A stretch of DNA of 64,000 bases from Hominimerdicola alba 8 (GTDB lineage: Bacteria; Bacillota; Clostridia; Oscillospirales; Ruminococcaceae), in contig NZ_ADKM02000134.1 in NCBI RefSeq assembly GCF_000178155.2, positions 123,710-187,709 on the forward strand. Direction: 5' to 3'. Shown piece by piece: positions 34,958 through 44,200 of the stretch. The position numbers and the translations under genes are program-made. The notes under the pieces are model-generated. The model ran no database searches, was not told the origin of the DNA, and was given only the letters and a program-made list of their open reading frames with translations. Positions within the stretch are counted from its first letter, which is position 1, and each line of letters opens with the position of its first letter.

Positions 34958-37900
34958 ATGACAAACTATCTTGTTAAGCGCACGATCGCAGGCATAATGG
35001 CTGTCTTGACTGTAGCGGGTGCTGTGCCTGCAAACGTTGGGGGCTTTTTGACAGGAGGCAGTGTGATATCTGTCGGCGCATTGTCAGGTGAAATGTCAGA
35101 AAGTGATGACGGATTGGTGTGTGAGGTAATAGACACTTTTGGAGTAAACGGTACAGACCACACCTACGAAGGCGCGGATTTTAATGTTACCGCAGCCTAT
35201 TCAGAACGTAATGCGGGCATGTACACCTACGATGACTATTACTATATAAACATTGCTTCAAAGACAGACAAGGTCATACAAAAGGTCGAACTGAGGGCGT
35301 ATACCGTCACGGGTACAAAAGGTTTCAAAGCTGTCAGCGGAGAAGAAAACGACTGCACAGCTGATACATCAGGTGTATCAAAAAAGGGAGATATCGTCAC
35401 CATAACAGATATAGGTTCATCATCACTTAAGGTGTGGGGCGGTATTTTTACATTTGATCAGGTGAGGGTATATTATGAAGCACCATCTGCACAGCACACT
35501 TATGGTGAACCAAACTGGCAGTGGACTGATGACCTGCGTGCGACCGCTGTTTTTGCCTGCAATGATAATGACAGCACTGTGTCGGTCGAAGCTGAGGTAG
35601 GCGAACCGAAAGTCACAACAGCCCCTACATACACAACAGAGGGCGTGATGACCTATACCGCATCGGCAGAATTTAGCGGAAAGACATATACTTCATCAAA
35701 GCAAGTGCCGATAGCTAAGCTGACACTTGTACCGTTTGTTGAAGCAGAACCGAACTGCACCACAGACGGTCATATCGCATACTGGTATGACCCTGTCAAA
35801 GAATTATATTTTAAAGATGCCGAAGGCACCGAACCGATCAGCAGAGAAGCGCTTGTCATAGCTAAAAAGGGTCACGATTATGCTGAACCTGACTGGTCAT
35901 GGACTAACGATCACAAAGCGTCTGCGGTGTTTATGTGCAGGTATGCTGATGATGTGCAGACGCTTGAAGCAGAAAACGTAGTTTCCGAACTGACGGTCCC
36001 GCCGACATATTCAACAGATGGTCTGAGGACTTACACTGCGGCAGTGACCTTGAATGGAAAGACATACACCTCGACCAAAACTGAGTTTATCAGTCGTATT
36101 GCATTGACTCATCAAGAAAGAGTTGACCCGACCTGTGAAACAGCGGGAAATATAGAATACTGGGTCGATGAGGTAAACGGAAAGTATTTTTATGATGCAA
36201 ATGGTGCAAAGCCGATCTCTGACAAGAATGATATCATCATACCCGCCGTCGAACACAGCTATGGTAAACCGCAGTGGGATTGGTCGGAAGACTTCACTTC
36301 TGCAAGTGCAAAATTTGTATGCGCGAACAGCACAGAACATGACCGAATCGTCAAAGCAGTAATAGAGAAGTCGGAAACTCCCGCAACATACACAGCAGAT
36401 GGCGTGATAACCTACACCGCAAAAGTGACCTTCGGCGGAAGCGAGTACACCGACATCAAGACCGTGACGATCGAACACACCGTACTTAAGCATGTCGTGA
36501 AAGTTGACCCGACATGTGAAAATTCGGGAAATATCGAATACTGGGTCGATGAGGTAAACGGAAGGTATTTCTATGATTCAGAAGGCACAAAGCTGATCTC
36601 TGACAAGAATGATATCATCATTCCCGCCACAGAACACAGCTATGGTAACCCGCAGTGGGATTGGTCGGAAGACTTCACTTCTGCAAGTGCAAAATTCGTA
36701 TGCGCGAACAGCGAAGCGCATGACCAGACTGTCAAAGCAGTCGTAGAAAAGTCGGAAACTCCCGCAACATACACAGCCGATGGCGTGATTACCTACACCG
36801 CAAAAGTGACTTTCGGCGGAAGCGAGTACACCGACATCAAGACCGTGACGATCGAACACACCGTACTTAAGCATGTCGCGAAAGTTGACCCGACCTGTGA
36901 AACGGCAGGTAATATAGAATACTGGGTCGATGAGGTAAACGGAAAGTATTTTTATGATGCCGATGGCACAAAGCTGATCGAAAACGCAAAAGATATCATC
37001 ATTCCCGCCACAGAACACAGCTATGGTAAACCGAAGTGGGATTGGTCGGAAGACTTCACTTTGGCTAGTGCGAAATTCGTATGCGCGAACAGTGAAGCGC
37101 ATGACCAGACTGTAAAAGCATTCGTAGAAAAAATGGAAACTCCCGCAACATACACAGCTGATGGCGTGATAACCTACACCGCAAAAGTGACTTTCGGCGG
37201 AAGCGAGTACACCGACATCAAGACCGTGACGATCGAACACACCGTACTTAAGCATGTTGCGAAAGTTGACCCGACCTGTGAAAATTCTGGAAATATAGAA
37301 TACTGGTTCGATGAGGTAAACGGAAAGTATTTTTATGATGCCGATGGCACAAAGCCGATCTCTGACAAGAATGATATCATCATTCCCGCCATCGAACACA
37401 GCTATGGTAAACCACAATGGGATTGGTCGGAAGACTTCACTTCTGCAAGTGCGAAATTCGTATGCGCGAACAGCACAGAACATGACCAGACTGTCAAAGC
37501 AGTAATAGAAAAGTCGGAAACTCCCGCGACATACACAGCCGATGGCGTGATAACCTACACCGCAAAAGTGTCTTTCGGCGGAAGCGAGTACACCGACATC
37601 AAGACCGTGACGATCGAACACACCGTACTTAAGCATGTTGCGAAAGTTGACCCGACCTGTGAAACAGCGGGAAATATAGAATACTGGGTCGATGAGGAAA
37701 ACGGAAAGTATTTCTATGATGCCGATGGCACAGAGCCGATCGAAAACGCAAAAGATATCATCATTCCCGCCACAGAACACAGCTATGGTAAACCACAATG
37801 GGATTGGTCGGAAGACTTCACTTCTGCTAGTGCGAAATTCGTATGCGCGAACAGCACAGAACATGACCGAATCGTCAAAGCAGTAATAGAAAAGTCGGAA

Positions 37901-39673
37901 ACTCCCGCGACATACACAGCCGATGGCGTGATAACCTACACCGCAAAAGTTACTTTCGGCGGAAGCGAGTACACCGACATCAAGACCGTGACGATCGAAC
38001 ACACCGTACTTAAGCATGTTGCGAAAGTTGACCCGACCTGTGAAACGGCGGGAAATATCGAATACTGGTTCGATGAGGTAAACGGAAAGTATTTTTATGA
38101 TGCCGATGGCACAAAGCCGATTGAAAACGCAAAAGATATCATCATTCCCGCCACAGAACACAGCTTTGGTAAACCACAGTGGGATTGGTCGGAAGACTTC
38201 ACTTTGGCTAGTGCGAAATTCGTATGCGCGAACAGTGAAGCGCATGACCGAATCGTCAAAGCAGTCGTAGAAAAGTCGGAAACTCCCGCAACATACACAG
38301 CCGATGGCGTGATAACCTACACCGCAAAAGTGACTTTCGGTGGAAGCGAGTACACCGACATCAAGACCGTGAAGATCGAACACACCGTACTTAAGCATGT
38401 TGCGAAAGTTGACCCTACCTGTGAAACAGCGGGAAATATAGAATACTGGGTCGATGAACAGAATAATATGTACTTCTCTGATAGTGAGGGCAAGAACGCC
38501 ATCGCTTGGGAGAGCACAGTTCTTGCGAAGACGGGGCATGACTTTGATGTAAGACCTGTCTGGAACTGGAATGAAGAAATGACTGAGGCAACTGCAAAGT
38601 TCATCTGCAAGAATGACCCTAACCACATCGAAGAGGCTGAGGCAGTAGTTTCGACCACTGTAGTAACGGGAAAAGTGGGCAGAAACGGTTCGTTTACGGC
38701 AGTTGCAACGGTATTATTCAATGGCAAAAATTACACAAATTCGTACACTAAAAAACTTCCTGCAACGACTGTTGAAAAGATCCCAGCAAAAGCGGCTACT
38801 TGCTATGAGTCGGGCAATATCGAGTATTATGCAGGCTCCGACGGGAAGTATTATGTACGCGACGGTGAGGAGTACAAAGAGATCGAACTTGAAGATACCA
38901 TTGATCCGATCGGTGAATATCACACTTTCGTCGCACCTGAGTTCATCTGGAATGAAAATCATACCGCTACAGCTAAGTTCACTTGTGAACACTGTGGTCA
39001 CGAAGAATTCATGGATGCAGAAGTCTGTGTTGAGAAGATATCTCCATCTTACAGCAAGAACGGCAAATATGTCTACATGGCTTCGGTAAAGATAGATGAA
39101 GTCGTGTACACTGACAGCAGGGAAGTGATCATAGCCGCTCCTGCCCCTGTAGATGTTGCATATACATCGGGCGAAAGGTCAGTAAAGCTGACATGGAACA
39201 CCGTCAAAGGTGCTGAGAAATACGCTGTTTGTGTGATGGCAGACGGCAAGTGGAAGAAAGCTGCTGAGAGCGTTGCAGACACTTTCACTCTCAGCGGGTT
39301 GAAGCCTGACACCAAGTATCAGGTGACTGTTATACCGATGGTACAGAATGTATGGTGTACAGATTTCAGCCGAGCCATAACTGTAGAAGCAAAATCAGAA
39401 ATGCCTGTTGATTTCCCGAAAGCGGAAGTCAAAGTCAGCATCAACAAGTTCAGACTGGACTGGACAGCAGTTGAAGGTGCGGAAAAATACGGCATCGCTG
39501 TCTATCAGGCGGGAAAATGGGTAGTCAAGGCATCTGTTGATGGCAGTGCGACCTCTTACACATCGCCAAAGATAAGCGCCAATACCTATAAGATGGTAGT
39601 TTGCGCAAAAGTAAACGGAAAATGGGACACAAGAGCCATTAATTCAAGGGCTTTCAGCGTGGTCATAAAGTAA
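34958..39673 (+). CDS. Secreted 1571-residue repeat protein with two FN3 domains
   Basis: A signal peptide (to about residue 30, with AAGGAGGAG ribosome site) leads to a unique domain (about 45-180). Residues about 180-1390 are beta-rich units of about 127 residues. Each has a WDWSEDFTSASAKFVC-like segment, a SEYTDIKTV strand, then DPTCETAGNIEYWVDE and GKYFYDADG segments. Six central units are almost identical; two before and two after are diverged. Two fibronectin type III domains close the protein (about 1393-1571). No LPxTG, dockerin or lipobox is visible. It is probably an adhesin or cell-surface spacer; similar unit sequences occur in large secreted clostridial proteins (family knowledge, not checked). 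Confidence 0.8.
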   Translation: MTNYLVKRTIAGIMAVLTVAGAVPANVGGFLTGGSVISVGALSGEMSESDDGLVCEVIDTFGVNGTDHTYEGADFNVTAAYSERNAGMYTYDDYYYINIASKTDKVIQKVELRAYTVTGTKGFKAVSGEENDCTADTSGVSKKGDIVTITDIGSSSLKVWGGIFTFDQVRVYYEAPSAQHTYGEPNWQWTDDLRATAVFACNDNDSTVSVEAEVGEPKVTTAPTYTTEGVMTYTASAEFSGKTYTSSKQVPIAKLTLVPFVEAEPNCTTDGHIAYWYDPVKELYFKDAEGTEPISREALVIAKKGHDYAEPDWSWTNDHKASAVFMCRYADDVQTLEAENVVSELTVPPTYSTDGLRTYTAAVTLNGKTYTSTKTEFISRIALTHQERVDPTCETAGNIEYWVDEVNGKYFYDANGAKPISDKNDIIIPAVEHSYGKPQWDWSEDFTSASAKFVCANSTEHDRIVKAVIEKSETPATYTADGVITYTAKVTFGGSEYTDIKTVTIEHTVLKHVVKVDPTCENSGNIEYWVDEVNGRYFYDSEGTKLISDKNDIIIPATEHSYGNPQWDWSEDFTSASAKFVCANSEAHDQTVKAVVEKSETPATYTADGVITYTAKVTFGGSEYTDIKTVTIEHTVLKHVAKVDPTCETAGNIEYWVDEVNGKYFYDADGTKLIENAKDIIIPATEHSYGKPKWDWSEDFTLASAKFVCANSEAHDQTVKAFVEKMETPATYTADGVITYTAKVTFGGSEYTDIKTVTIEHTVLKHVAKVDPTCENSGNIEYWFDEVNGKYFYDADGTKPISDKNDIIIPAIEHSYGKPQWDWSEDFTSASAKFVCANSTEHDQTVKAVIEKSETPATYTADGVITYTAKVSFGGSEYTDIKTVTIEHTVLKHVAKVDPTCETAGNIEYWVDEENGKYFYDADGTEPIENAKDIIIPATEHSYGKPQWDWSEDFTSASAKFVCANSTEHDRIVKAVIEKSETPATYTADGVITYTAKVTFGGSEYTDIKTVTIEHTVLKHVAKVDPTCETAGNIEYWFDEVNGKYFYDADGTKPIENAKDIIIPATEHSFGKPQWDWSEDFTLASAKFVCANSEAHDRIVKAVVEKSETPATYTADGVITYTAKVTFGGSEYTDIKTVKIEHTVLKHVAKVDPTCETAGNIEYWVDEQNNMYFSDSEGKNAIAWESTVLAKTGHDFDVRPVWNWNEEMTEATAKFICKNDPNHIEEAEAVVSTTVVTGKVGRNGSFTAVATVLFNGKNYTNSYTKKLPATTVEKIPAKAATCYESGNIEYYAGSDGKYYVRDGEEYKEIELEDTIDPIGEYHTFVAPEFIWNENHTATAKFTCEHCGHEEFMDAEVCVEKISPSYSKNGKYVYMASVKIDEVVYTDSREVIIAAPAPVDVAYTSGERSVKLTWNTVKGAEKYAVCVMADGKWKKAAESVADTFTLSGLKPDTKYQVTVIPMVQNVWCTDFSRAITVEAKSEMPVDFPKAEVKVSINKFRLDWTAVEGAEKYGIAVYQAGKWVVKASVDGSATSYTSPKISANTYKMVVCAKVNGKWDTRAINSRAFSVVIK
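36254..38539 (+). repeat. Six tandem 381-bp coding repeats
   Basis: The same sequence (CACAGCTATGGTAAACC and variants) recurs at 36254, 36635, 37016, 37397, 37778 and 38159, exactly 381 bp apart each time, with only scattered substitutions. Near-identity at synonymous positions points to recent amplification or gene conversion. Confidence 0.92.
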
Positions 39674-39710
39674 GCAGGTCGGAACATTACAAGAGAAAAC
39701 GGTACGATAA

Positions 39711-39750
39711 AACAGCCCCGAACATATCAGAAGTTCGGGGCTGTTGAATT
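39711..39750 (+). terminator. Terminator of the repeat-protein gene
   Basis: AACAGCCCCGAAC pairs with GTTCGGGGCTGTT; the tail is TGAATTATAA, rather poor in T. Confidence 0.65.
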
Positions 39751-39801
39751 ATAATGAGCGAAAAACAAAAAAGCAGCCCTCAAAAAGAAGACTGCTCTAA
39801 G

Positions 39802-39890
39802 CGCAGATGGAGAGATTTGAACTCTCGCGACGGTATTGCCGCCCTACCGCATTTCGAGTGCGGACCCTTCAGCCACTTGGGTACATCTGC
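39802..39890 (-). tRNA. tRNA-Ser (CGA)
   Basis: The 89-nt gene has acceptor arms GCAGATG/CATCTGC, a long variable arm typical of serine tRNA, and anticodon CGA in the loop CTCGAAA. Its promoter on the minus strand is TTGACA (complement of 39936-39941), 17 bp, TATAAT (complement of 39913-39918). Confidence 0.94.
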
Positions 39891-39912
39891 GTGCTAACCA
39901 TATAGCTTTAAT

Positions 39913-39941
39913 ATTATATCATATATGGGCAGAAATGTCAA
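39913..39941 (-). promoter_or_regulatory. tRNA-Ser promoter
   Basis: Minus-strand TTGACA and TATAAT separated by 17 bp, 23 bp before the tRNA. The stretch from here to 40080 has only an AACTGTGT/ACACACAGTT hairpin near 40044-40068 and no gene. Confidence 0.75.
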
Positions 39942-40075
39942 GAAAGAAGAGTGAAATCGGTGAAAAGTTAAGAAAAAATTCACACTAATCAAGAATAACA
40001 AAGTATCTTTGTGCTGAAAAGCACAGAATATATCTTGTGTGGAAACTGTGTTTGATATCACACACAGTTTTCGGT

Positions 40076-40112
40076 CGATAATAAAAACGCGGCAGAACCT
40101 ATATTCTGCCGC
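40076..40112 (-). terminator. Terminator of the PARG-like gene
   Basis: GCGGCAGAA/TTCTGCCGC (40089-40112) is followed on the minus strand by GTTTTTATT, 7 bp after the stop codon. Confidence 0.8.
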
Positions 40113-40119
40113 ACTTGTG

Positions 40120-40920
40120 TTATTTGAATACATTTTTGAAAGCTGTGATATTCTTTCCGTCGGGTCTGCCGTAAATGGCGAAGACCACCTTATCGAAGCA
40201 GCGCCCAAGCCCGTCATCCAGCAGTGCAGTCCTGAAGTGACCCGCGACCACATTAGGGTCATTGCCGAACGCGCCGCAGCCCCATGCGCCCAGCACAAGT
40301 TCCTTGCAGCCGTTTTTTGCTGCTGCCCTCAGCATTATGCGTATACGCCGCAGCATCGTGTTGCTGACCATTTCTTTGGACGCAAGTAACGCTGCTCCGC
40401 GCAGGTTAGGTGCAGGCAGCGTCATGACCGATACCTCGAAAGGCTCTTCCATGAGTTCGCCGCTGTCTTTGCGGAATACCAGAACATCGGGCGAAAACAG
40501 CATGTAGTCGGACTCTACCCGGCTGATATGTGTGTTGTTATAAATGTACATTTCTTTGGATTTTTGCGAGGTGATGGAAGCGTACAGCGTTGAGCATCTG
40601 CACAGTGCTTCTTCCTGCGTAGTTGCGCCCATACGGAAACCTCCGCCTGCGCAGTGGGCGTTTGCAAAGTTCATCACCATCGGTCTGCTGAGCCTTGCGG
40701 CTGCCGCGAATGAACTTTCTGCCGTGACCTCTATCTCGCATGACCTGTCACCGAAAAAGCCCGAAATATCTTCACTCAACAACTTTTCGCCGTCTTCGGG
40801 AGATATGACTTTGACCGCAGTAAGATCCTTTTTGGGAAATTCCACCGACTTGCCGTCAAGCTGATAACAGCCATCGCGGGTTATTTTTATTGTCTGGTTG
40901 GCTATTCGGATATTGTTCAC
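40120..40920 (-). CDS. Bacterial PARG-like macrodomain protein (TIGR02452 type)
   Basis: The 266-residue protein begins at a GTG with GGAGG 6 nt upstream. The segment MNFANAHCAGGGFRMGATTQEEAL carries the GGG...QEE signature of poly(ADP-ribose) glycohydrolases, and LVLGAWGCGAFGNDP is the macrodomain phosphate loop. Proteins of this group cleave ADP-ribose polymers or ADP-ribose adducts; the physiological target in bacteria is usually unknown. No ADP-ribosyltransferase gene is visible nearby. It lies 23 bp downstream of the FIST-GGDEF gene on the same strand and is probably co-transcribed with it. Confidence 0.85.
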   Translation of the reverse strand: MNNIRIANQTIKITRDGCYQLDGKSVEFPKKDLTAVKVISPEDGEKLLSEDISGFFGDRSCEIEVTAESSFAAAARLSRPMVMNFANAHCAGGGFRMGATTQEEALCRCSTLYASITSQKSKEMYIYNNTHISRVESDYMLFSPDVLVFRKDSGELMEEPFEVSVMTLPAPNLRGAALLASKEMVSNTMLRRIRIMLRAAAKNGCKELVLGAWGCGAFGNDPNVVAGHFRTALLDDGLGRCFDKVVFAIYGRPDGKNITAFKNVFK

Positions 40921-40943
40921 ATCTGACCTCCAAAATTGCGTTT

Positions 40944-42671
40944 TTAAACAACAACGAACCTGTTCTTGCCGCTGTGTTTTGCGTCATAAAGTGCCGAGTC
41001 TACGCGGATAAGCAGTTCATCAAGAGTATCTTCGGGCTTGGCGGCTGTCACACCGATGCTTATCGTGCGGTGACCTGCCAGCGGGAATTCCAGCGCGGCA
41101 AAATCAGAACACATGTCACGCGCGGCAGGAATTGTGTATACAAGGTCGTAAGGCATCATCACCATGAACTCCTCACCGCCCCAGCGTCCTGCGCATGCAC
41201 TTGGATTGTGTACATCGATGCCCTTATGCAGCATGTTCGCCAGCCCTACTATAACATTGTCGCCCTCATTGTGACCGTAGGTGTCGTTGACCGATTTGAA
41301 ATTGTCGATATCTATCATTATCAGCGTAAGCGGTTCGCCTGAACGCAGGCGCTCCCCGATGCGGCGCTGTATCTCGGCGCGGTTGAGCAGTCTGGTCAGA
41401 CCATCGGTGACAGCGGCTTCTTCAAGGTCGCGGAATGCCGCATTGATGTAGTTGGCAAGTCTGTTTATCAGCGCCATTTTGCCTGTGAACTCGCCGTCTT
41501 CGACATACAGTTCAGCCGTTTTGCCCGCAGGTGCATCGCCTTCACGCATGCCAACAAGCACCATAGTCACGTTATGCTGATTAACATGACCGTTGGTGCG
41601 GCAGAATTCGCCCGATGTGTAGAAACCGTATGTGGGCGCTATGTTCTGGAAAGGCTGTGATTCTTTTGATATCTCGCTGTTGCCCCAGAAACTGCGCCTT
41701 GCCGCACAGGAGAATATCTCCACTGTTTCGGGCTTGAATTCGTATATCTTTCTGCCCTCTTCCCGCACGCTTTCCAGTATAGTTCCAGGATCGCCGTAGG
41801 CAAGCTGTGCGGTCACATCAGACTCCATATCGCTGGTCATTATCAGCGAACCGTCAGGCAGACTTTCAGTGGGCGCACGCAGAATATTTATGCCGTTATG
41901 CAGGTACAGGAACGGAAATTCCAGCGTGTGGTTGAAGAAATGCTCGTCATTTTTTATGTTGAGGTACTTGCGGTAGACTTCATATGCAGGAGTGTGGTCT
42001 ATCTCGTAAAGGCGGCTTCCCTCCGAACGGGTGACATGGAAGACCTTGCCAAGCGGCTTCCAGCCTGTCACGTAGGTCGAAGTTATGTGCAGGTTCTCGC
42101 CGCCAAGCAGTCTGAAAACAACGCCGTGATCGGTAAAACCGTTGCCTTTTGAGAAAACTATCGAAGATTTTGCATTGATATCGGGCGCAAAAGCACCGCC
42201 GCCGAAGATCTGTATGTCCTCAGCCGCTTTGCTAAGCCCCCTGCAAAAGCCAGTCATCGACATATCCTTGATCGTCGTCACAAGTTCTATTGCCTTGACC
42301 CAGCTGTTTTCTTCAACCTTTTTTAGCAGATCTGCGGTCACTTCCTCTGCATTTTCATCGCTGAGGTCGTACTGCAAGATCTTCATTTTGCTGGTGGGAT
42401 ATTCAAAAACTGTACAGATGATGCTGATATCGTGACCCGACCAGCACCCGCTGATAATGTTGCCGTTGGTGGAACAGCCGAAATATTCAGCATACGGCAT
42501 ATCCTCACTTATGACATCACAGACAGCCTGTATCTCATCGCGGTCAACGGTTTCTGTATATATCTGGAAAACAACGTCGGAAACTGCCCCGTTGTTGCAC
42601 CACTGCTTTATTTTTGTCAACTCACGCCTGAGCTTTTCGGTATTCACATAATCGAACTGGAACTGCTTCAT
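40944..42671 (-). CDS. FIST-sensor GGDEF diguanylate cyclase
   Basis: The 575-residue soluble protein has a FIST_N domain (about 25-220, with FGCSTNGNI), a FIST_C domain (about 225-370) and a GGDEF domain at the C-terminus (about 410-575). The active-site loop reads GRWGGEEF (about residue 498), an intact variant, and the substrate-binding DIDNFKSVND is present, so it should make cyclic di-GMP. FIST domains are thought to sense small ligands such as amino acids. There is no transmembrane segment. A GGAAGGA site precedes the ATG. Confidence 0.88.
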   Translation of the reverse strand: MKQFQFDYVNTEKLRRELTKIKQWCNNGAVSDVVFQIYTETVDRDEIQAVCDVISEDMPYAEYFGCSTNGNIISGCWSGHDISIICTVFEYPTSKMKILQYDLSDENAEEVTADLLKKVEENSWVKAIELVTTIKDMSMTGFCRGLSKAAEDIQIFGGGAFAPDINAKSSIVFSKGNGFTDHGVVFRLLGGENLHITSTYVTGWKPLGKVFHVTRSEGSRLYEIDHTPAYEVYRKYLNIKNDEHFFNHTLEFPFLYLHNGINILRAPTESLPDGSLIMTSDMESDVTAQLAYGDPGTILESVREEGRKIYEFKPETVEIFSCAARRSFWGNSEISKESQPFQNIAPTYGFYTSGEFCRTNGHVNQHNVTMVLVGMREGDAPAGKTAELYVEDGEFTGKMALINRLANYINAAFRDLEEAAVTDGLTRLLNRAEIQRRIGERLRSGEPLTLIMIDIDNFKSVNDTYGHNEGDNVIVGLANMLHKGIDVHNPSACAGRWGGEEFMVMMPYDLVYTIPAARDMCSDFAALEFPLAGHRTISIGVTAAKPEDTLDELLIRVDSALYDAKHSGKNRFVVV

Positions 42672-42981
42672 AAAAAAATCCTTCCCGAAAGGTGCATTTT
42701 ACTGAGTGCAAGCACCGATAATTTATTTATAATATCATAACATATTCGTGCAAAAATTGCAAGCATATCTGACACAAAATTAACTGTAAAATTAAGGCGT
42801 TCTGCACAAATTAGGCTTATCATGCGCATTTTGCCCAAGTTTATCTGCGGTTTTAGTCTGAAAAAATTGTGAAAAAACGCCTTTGTAAAATTGACAGCAA
42901 GGTGGTATACTTATAAACAGGGGAAGTGTTTCTCTTTATAATTATAATTCGGTTTTTCCCTAGATATTGGAAGGTGATAAT
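42672..42981. other. Intergenic stretch between divergent GGDEF and CarD-like genes
   Basis: About 310 bp, AT-rich, no gene. TTGACA at 42891-42896 is followed at 15 bp by TATAAA (42912-42917), a possible suboptimal promoter of the CarD-like gene. Confidence 0.45.
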
Positions 42982-43476
42982 ATGTTTGATACAGGTGAGA
43001 TCATAGTTTACGGCAGCAGCGGGGTCTACCGCGTGGCTGAGATCGGCGGCATAGCGATAAAAGGCTGTGAAGGCAGGGATTACTACACTCTCGAACCCGT
43101 TTTTGGAAGCGGGACAAGCTATGTGCCTGTAGATACAGGCGTGTTTATGCGCAAGGTGATGACTGCTGACGAGGTGAACGATCTTATTGACCGCATACCC
43201 GCCATCAGCGGAGATGGTTTCAGTTCGACCAGTCCGCGTCTTGTTAAAGAGCATTACAGCGCTTCGATGAAGACCCATGACACGGATAAGATGATCGGCA
43301 TGATAAAGCAGATATGGGAAAAGGGTGAACACAAGAAGCTGAGCCGAATAGAACAGCAGTATATGGAGCAGGCTGAAAACCTGATAAACAGCGAGTTTTC
43401 CGTAGCACTCGGCATACCGCGCGAAGAGGTCGCGGGGTACATAAGGGCGCGGATAGGTAAAAATAACGGACAGTAA
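42982..43476 (+). CDS. CarD-family transcription regulator
   Basis: The 164-residue protein begins MFDTGEIIVYGSSGVYRV, the Tudor-like RNA-polymerase-interacting domain of the CarD/CdnL/TRCF-RID family, with Tyr and Gly positions conserved. A helical C-terminal domain (about 75-164) would contact promoter DNA. Such proteins stabilise open complexes at promoters. GGAAGGTG precedes the ATG. It is a single-gene unit ending in a bidirectional hairpin. Confidence 0.88.
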   Translation: MFDTGEIIVYGSSGVYRVAEIGGIAIKGCEGRDYYTLEPVFGSGTSYVPVDTGVFMRKVMTADEVNDLIDRIPAISGDGFSSTSPRLVKEHYSASMKTHDTDKMIGMIKQIWEKGEHKKLSRIEQQYMEQAENLINSEFSVALGIPREEVAGYIRARIGKNNGQ

Positions 43477-43480
43477 AAAG

Positions 43481-43513
43481 CGGGTGGCGCATAAGAACGT
43501 CACCCGTATTTTT
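43481..43513. terminator. Shared convergent terminator
   Basis: CGGGTGGCG pairs with CGTCACCCG, flanked by T-rich sequence on the plus side and AAAA on the other, so it can stop transcription from both the CarD-like gene and the minus-strand gene ending at 43512. Confidence 0.75.
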
Positions 43514-44171
43514 ATGCTTTCAGTTCGTCATCGAATACATAGCCGATTATAAATCGCTTTTCGCGGTAAGCATCGGCTATATCCGACATGGTGCGTGGTG
43601 CAGTGTCATTGCCGTAAAGGTTATACAGGTAAAATCTTCCTGCACGCCAACGGTAGGCGACTGTGTGAAGTCCGCCGCTGAAAAAGTCCAGACCATTCAG
43701 TTTCGCAGTGGAACGCTTGTTGTTCCAGAAAGAAATTATGCCGCAGCTTGCGCGCTCGGTTTTTGCGAGTTTTGCAAAATTCTCGCCGTTTCGGGAAAAA
43801 CGGTATGGCATATCATGCTTTTTGAAGAAATACCACAGTTTTTTCGGGGCAGTCCCCCAATAGCCGTTCGGGAAAAGATAGTGCATCTTATTAAGTTCAA
43901 ACTCAAATACCACCTGCGGGAAAGTGACTTCTTTGCCCAGCATTTTTGCGCAGTTGTAGCATGCGATAAGTTCACAGCCGTTCCAGCTGAGTGGATATGT
44001 GCCATATCGCATGCTGCAGAGCGGCTCAGTCCGCTGACCGTTCAAAAGTACGTTTTTATTCCCTGCAAAGGTCTTGCTGTTGTGTTCGAGGTTCAGCATG
44101 GTCTGTCTGTTCCTGCCATGCAGTGCGGCGGCGGGTATAGATGTTTTTGCGGCAGTAAGCCAGTTTTTCAT
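43512..44171 (-). CDS. Papain-like cysteine peptidase-type protein (tentative)
   Basis: The 219-residue protein is not firmly recognised. The order SWNGCELIACYN (possible catalytic Cys), GGLHTVAYRW (His) and NLYGND (Asn) matches the Cys-His-Asn arrangement of papain/C39-like peptidases. No signal peptide or transporter domain is present, so it would act in the cytoplasm or use another route. ATG 44171 has GGAGGTGA at good spacing; a GTG at 44180 overlaps that site. It follows the PfkB kinase gene by 29 bp on the same strand. Confidence 0.5.
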   Translation of the reverse strand: MKNWLTAAKTSIPAAALHGRNRQTMLNLEHNSKTFAGNKNVLLNGQRTEPLCSMRYGTYPLSWNGCELIACYNCAKMLGKEVTFPQVVFEFELNKMHYLFPNGYWGTAPKKLWYFFKKHDMPYRFSRNGENFAKLAKTERASCGIISFWNNKRSTAKLNGLDFFSGGLHTVAYRWRAGRFYLYNLYGNDTAPRTMSDIADAYREKRFIIGYVFDDELKA

Positions 44172-44200
44172 GCGGGTCACCTCCGTCCGATATCTCTTTG

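Noticed and set aside
36254..38539. CRISPR-like regularly spaced repeats
   Set aside because: Units are 381 bp, contiguous and coding; no short repeats with unique spacers are present.
36578..38626. A 682-codon open frame on the minus strand inside the repeat-protein gene
   Set aside because: It is the antisense reading of six near-identical repeats: if one unit is open in that frame, all are. No ribosome site or recognisable domain.
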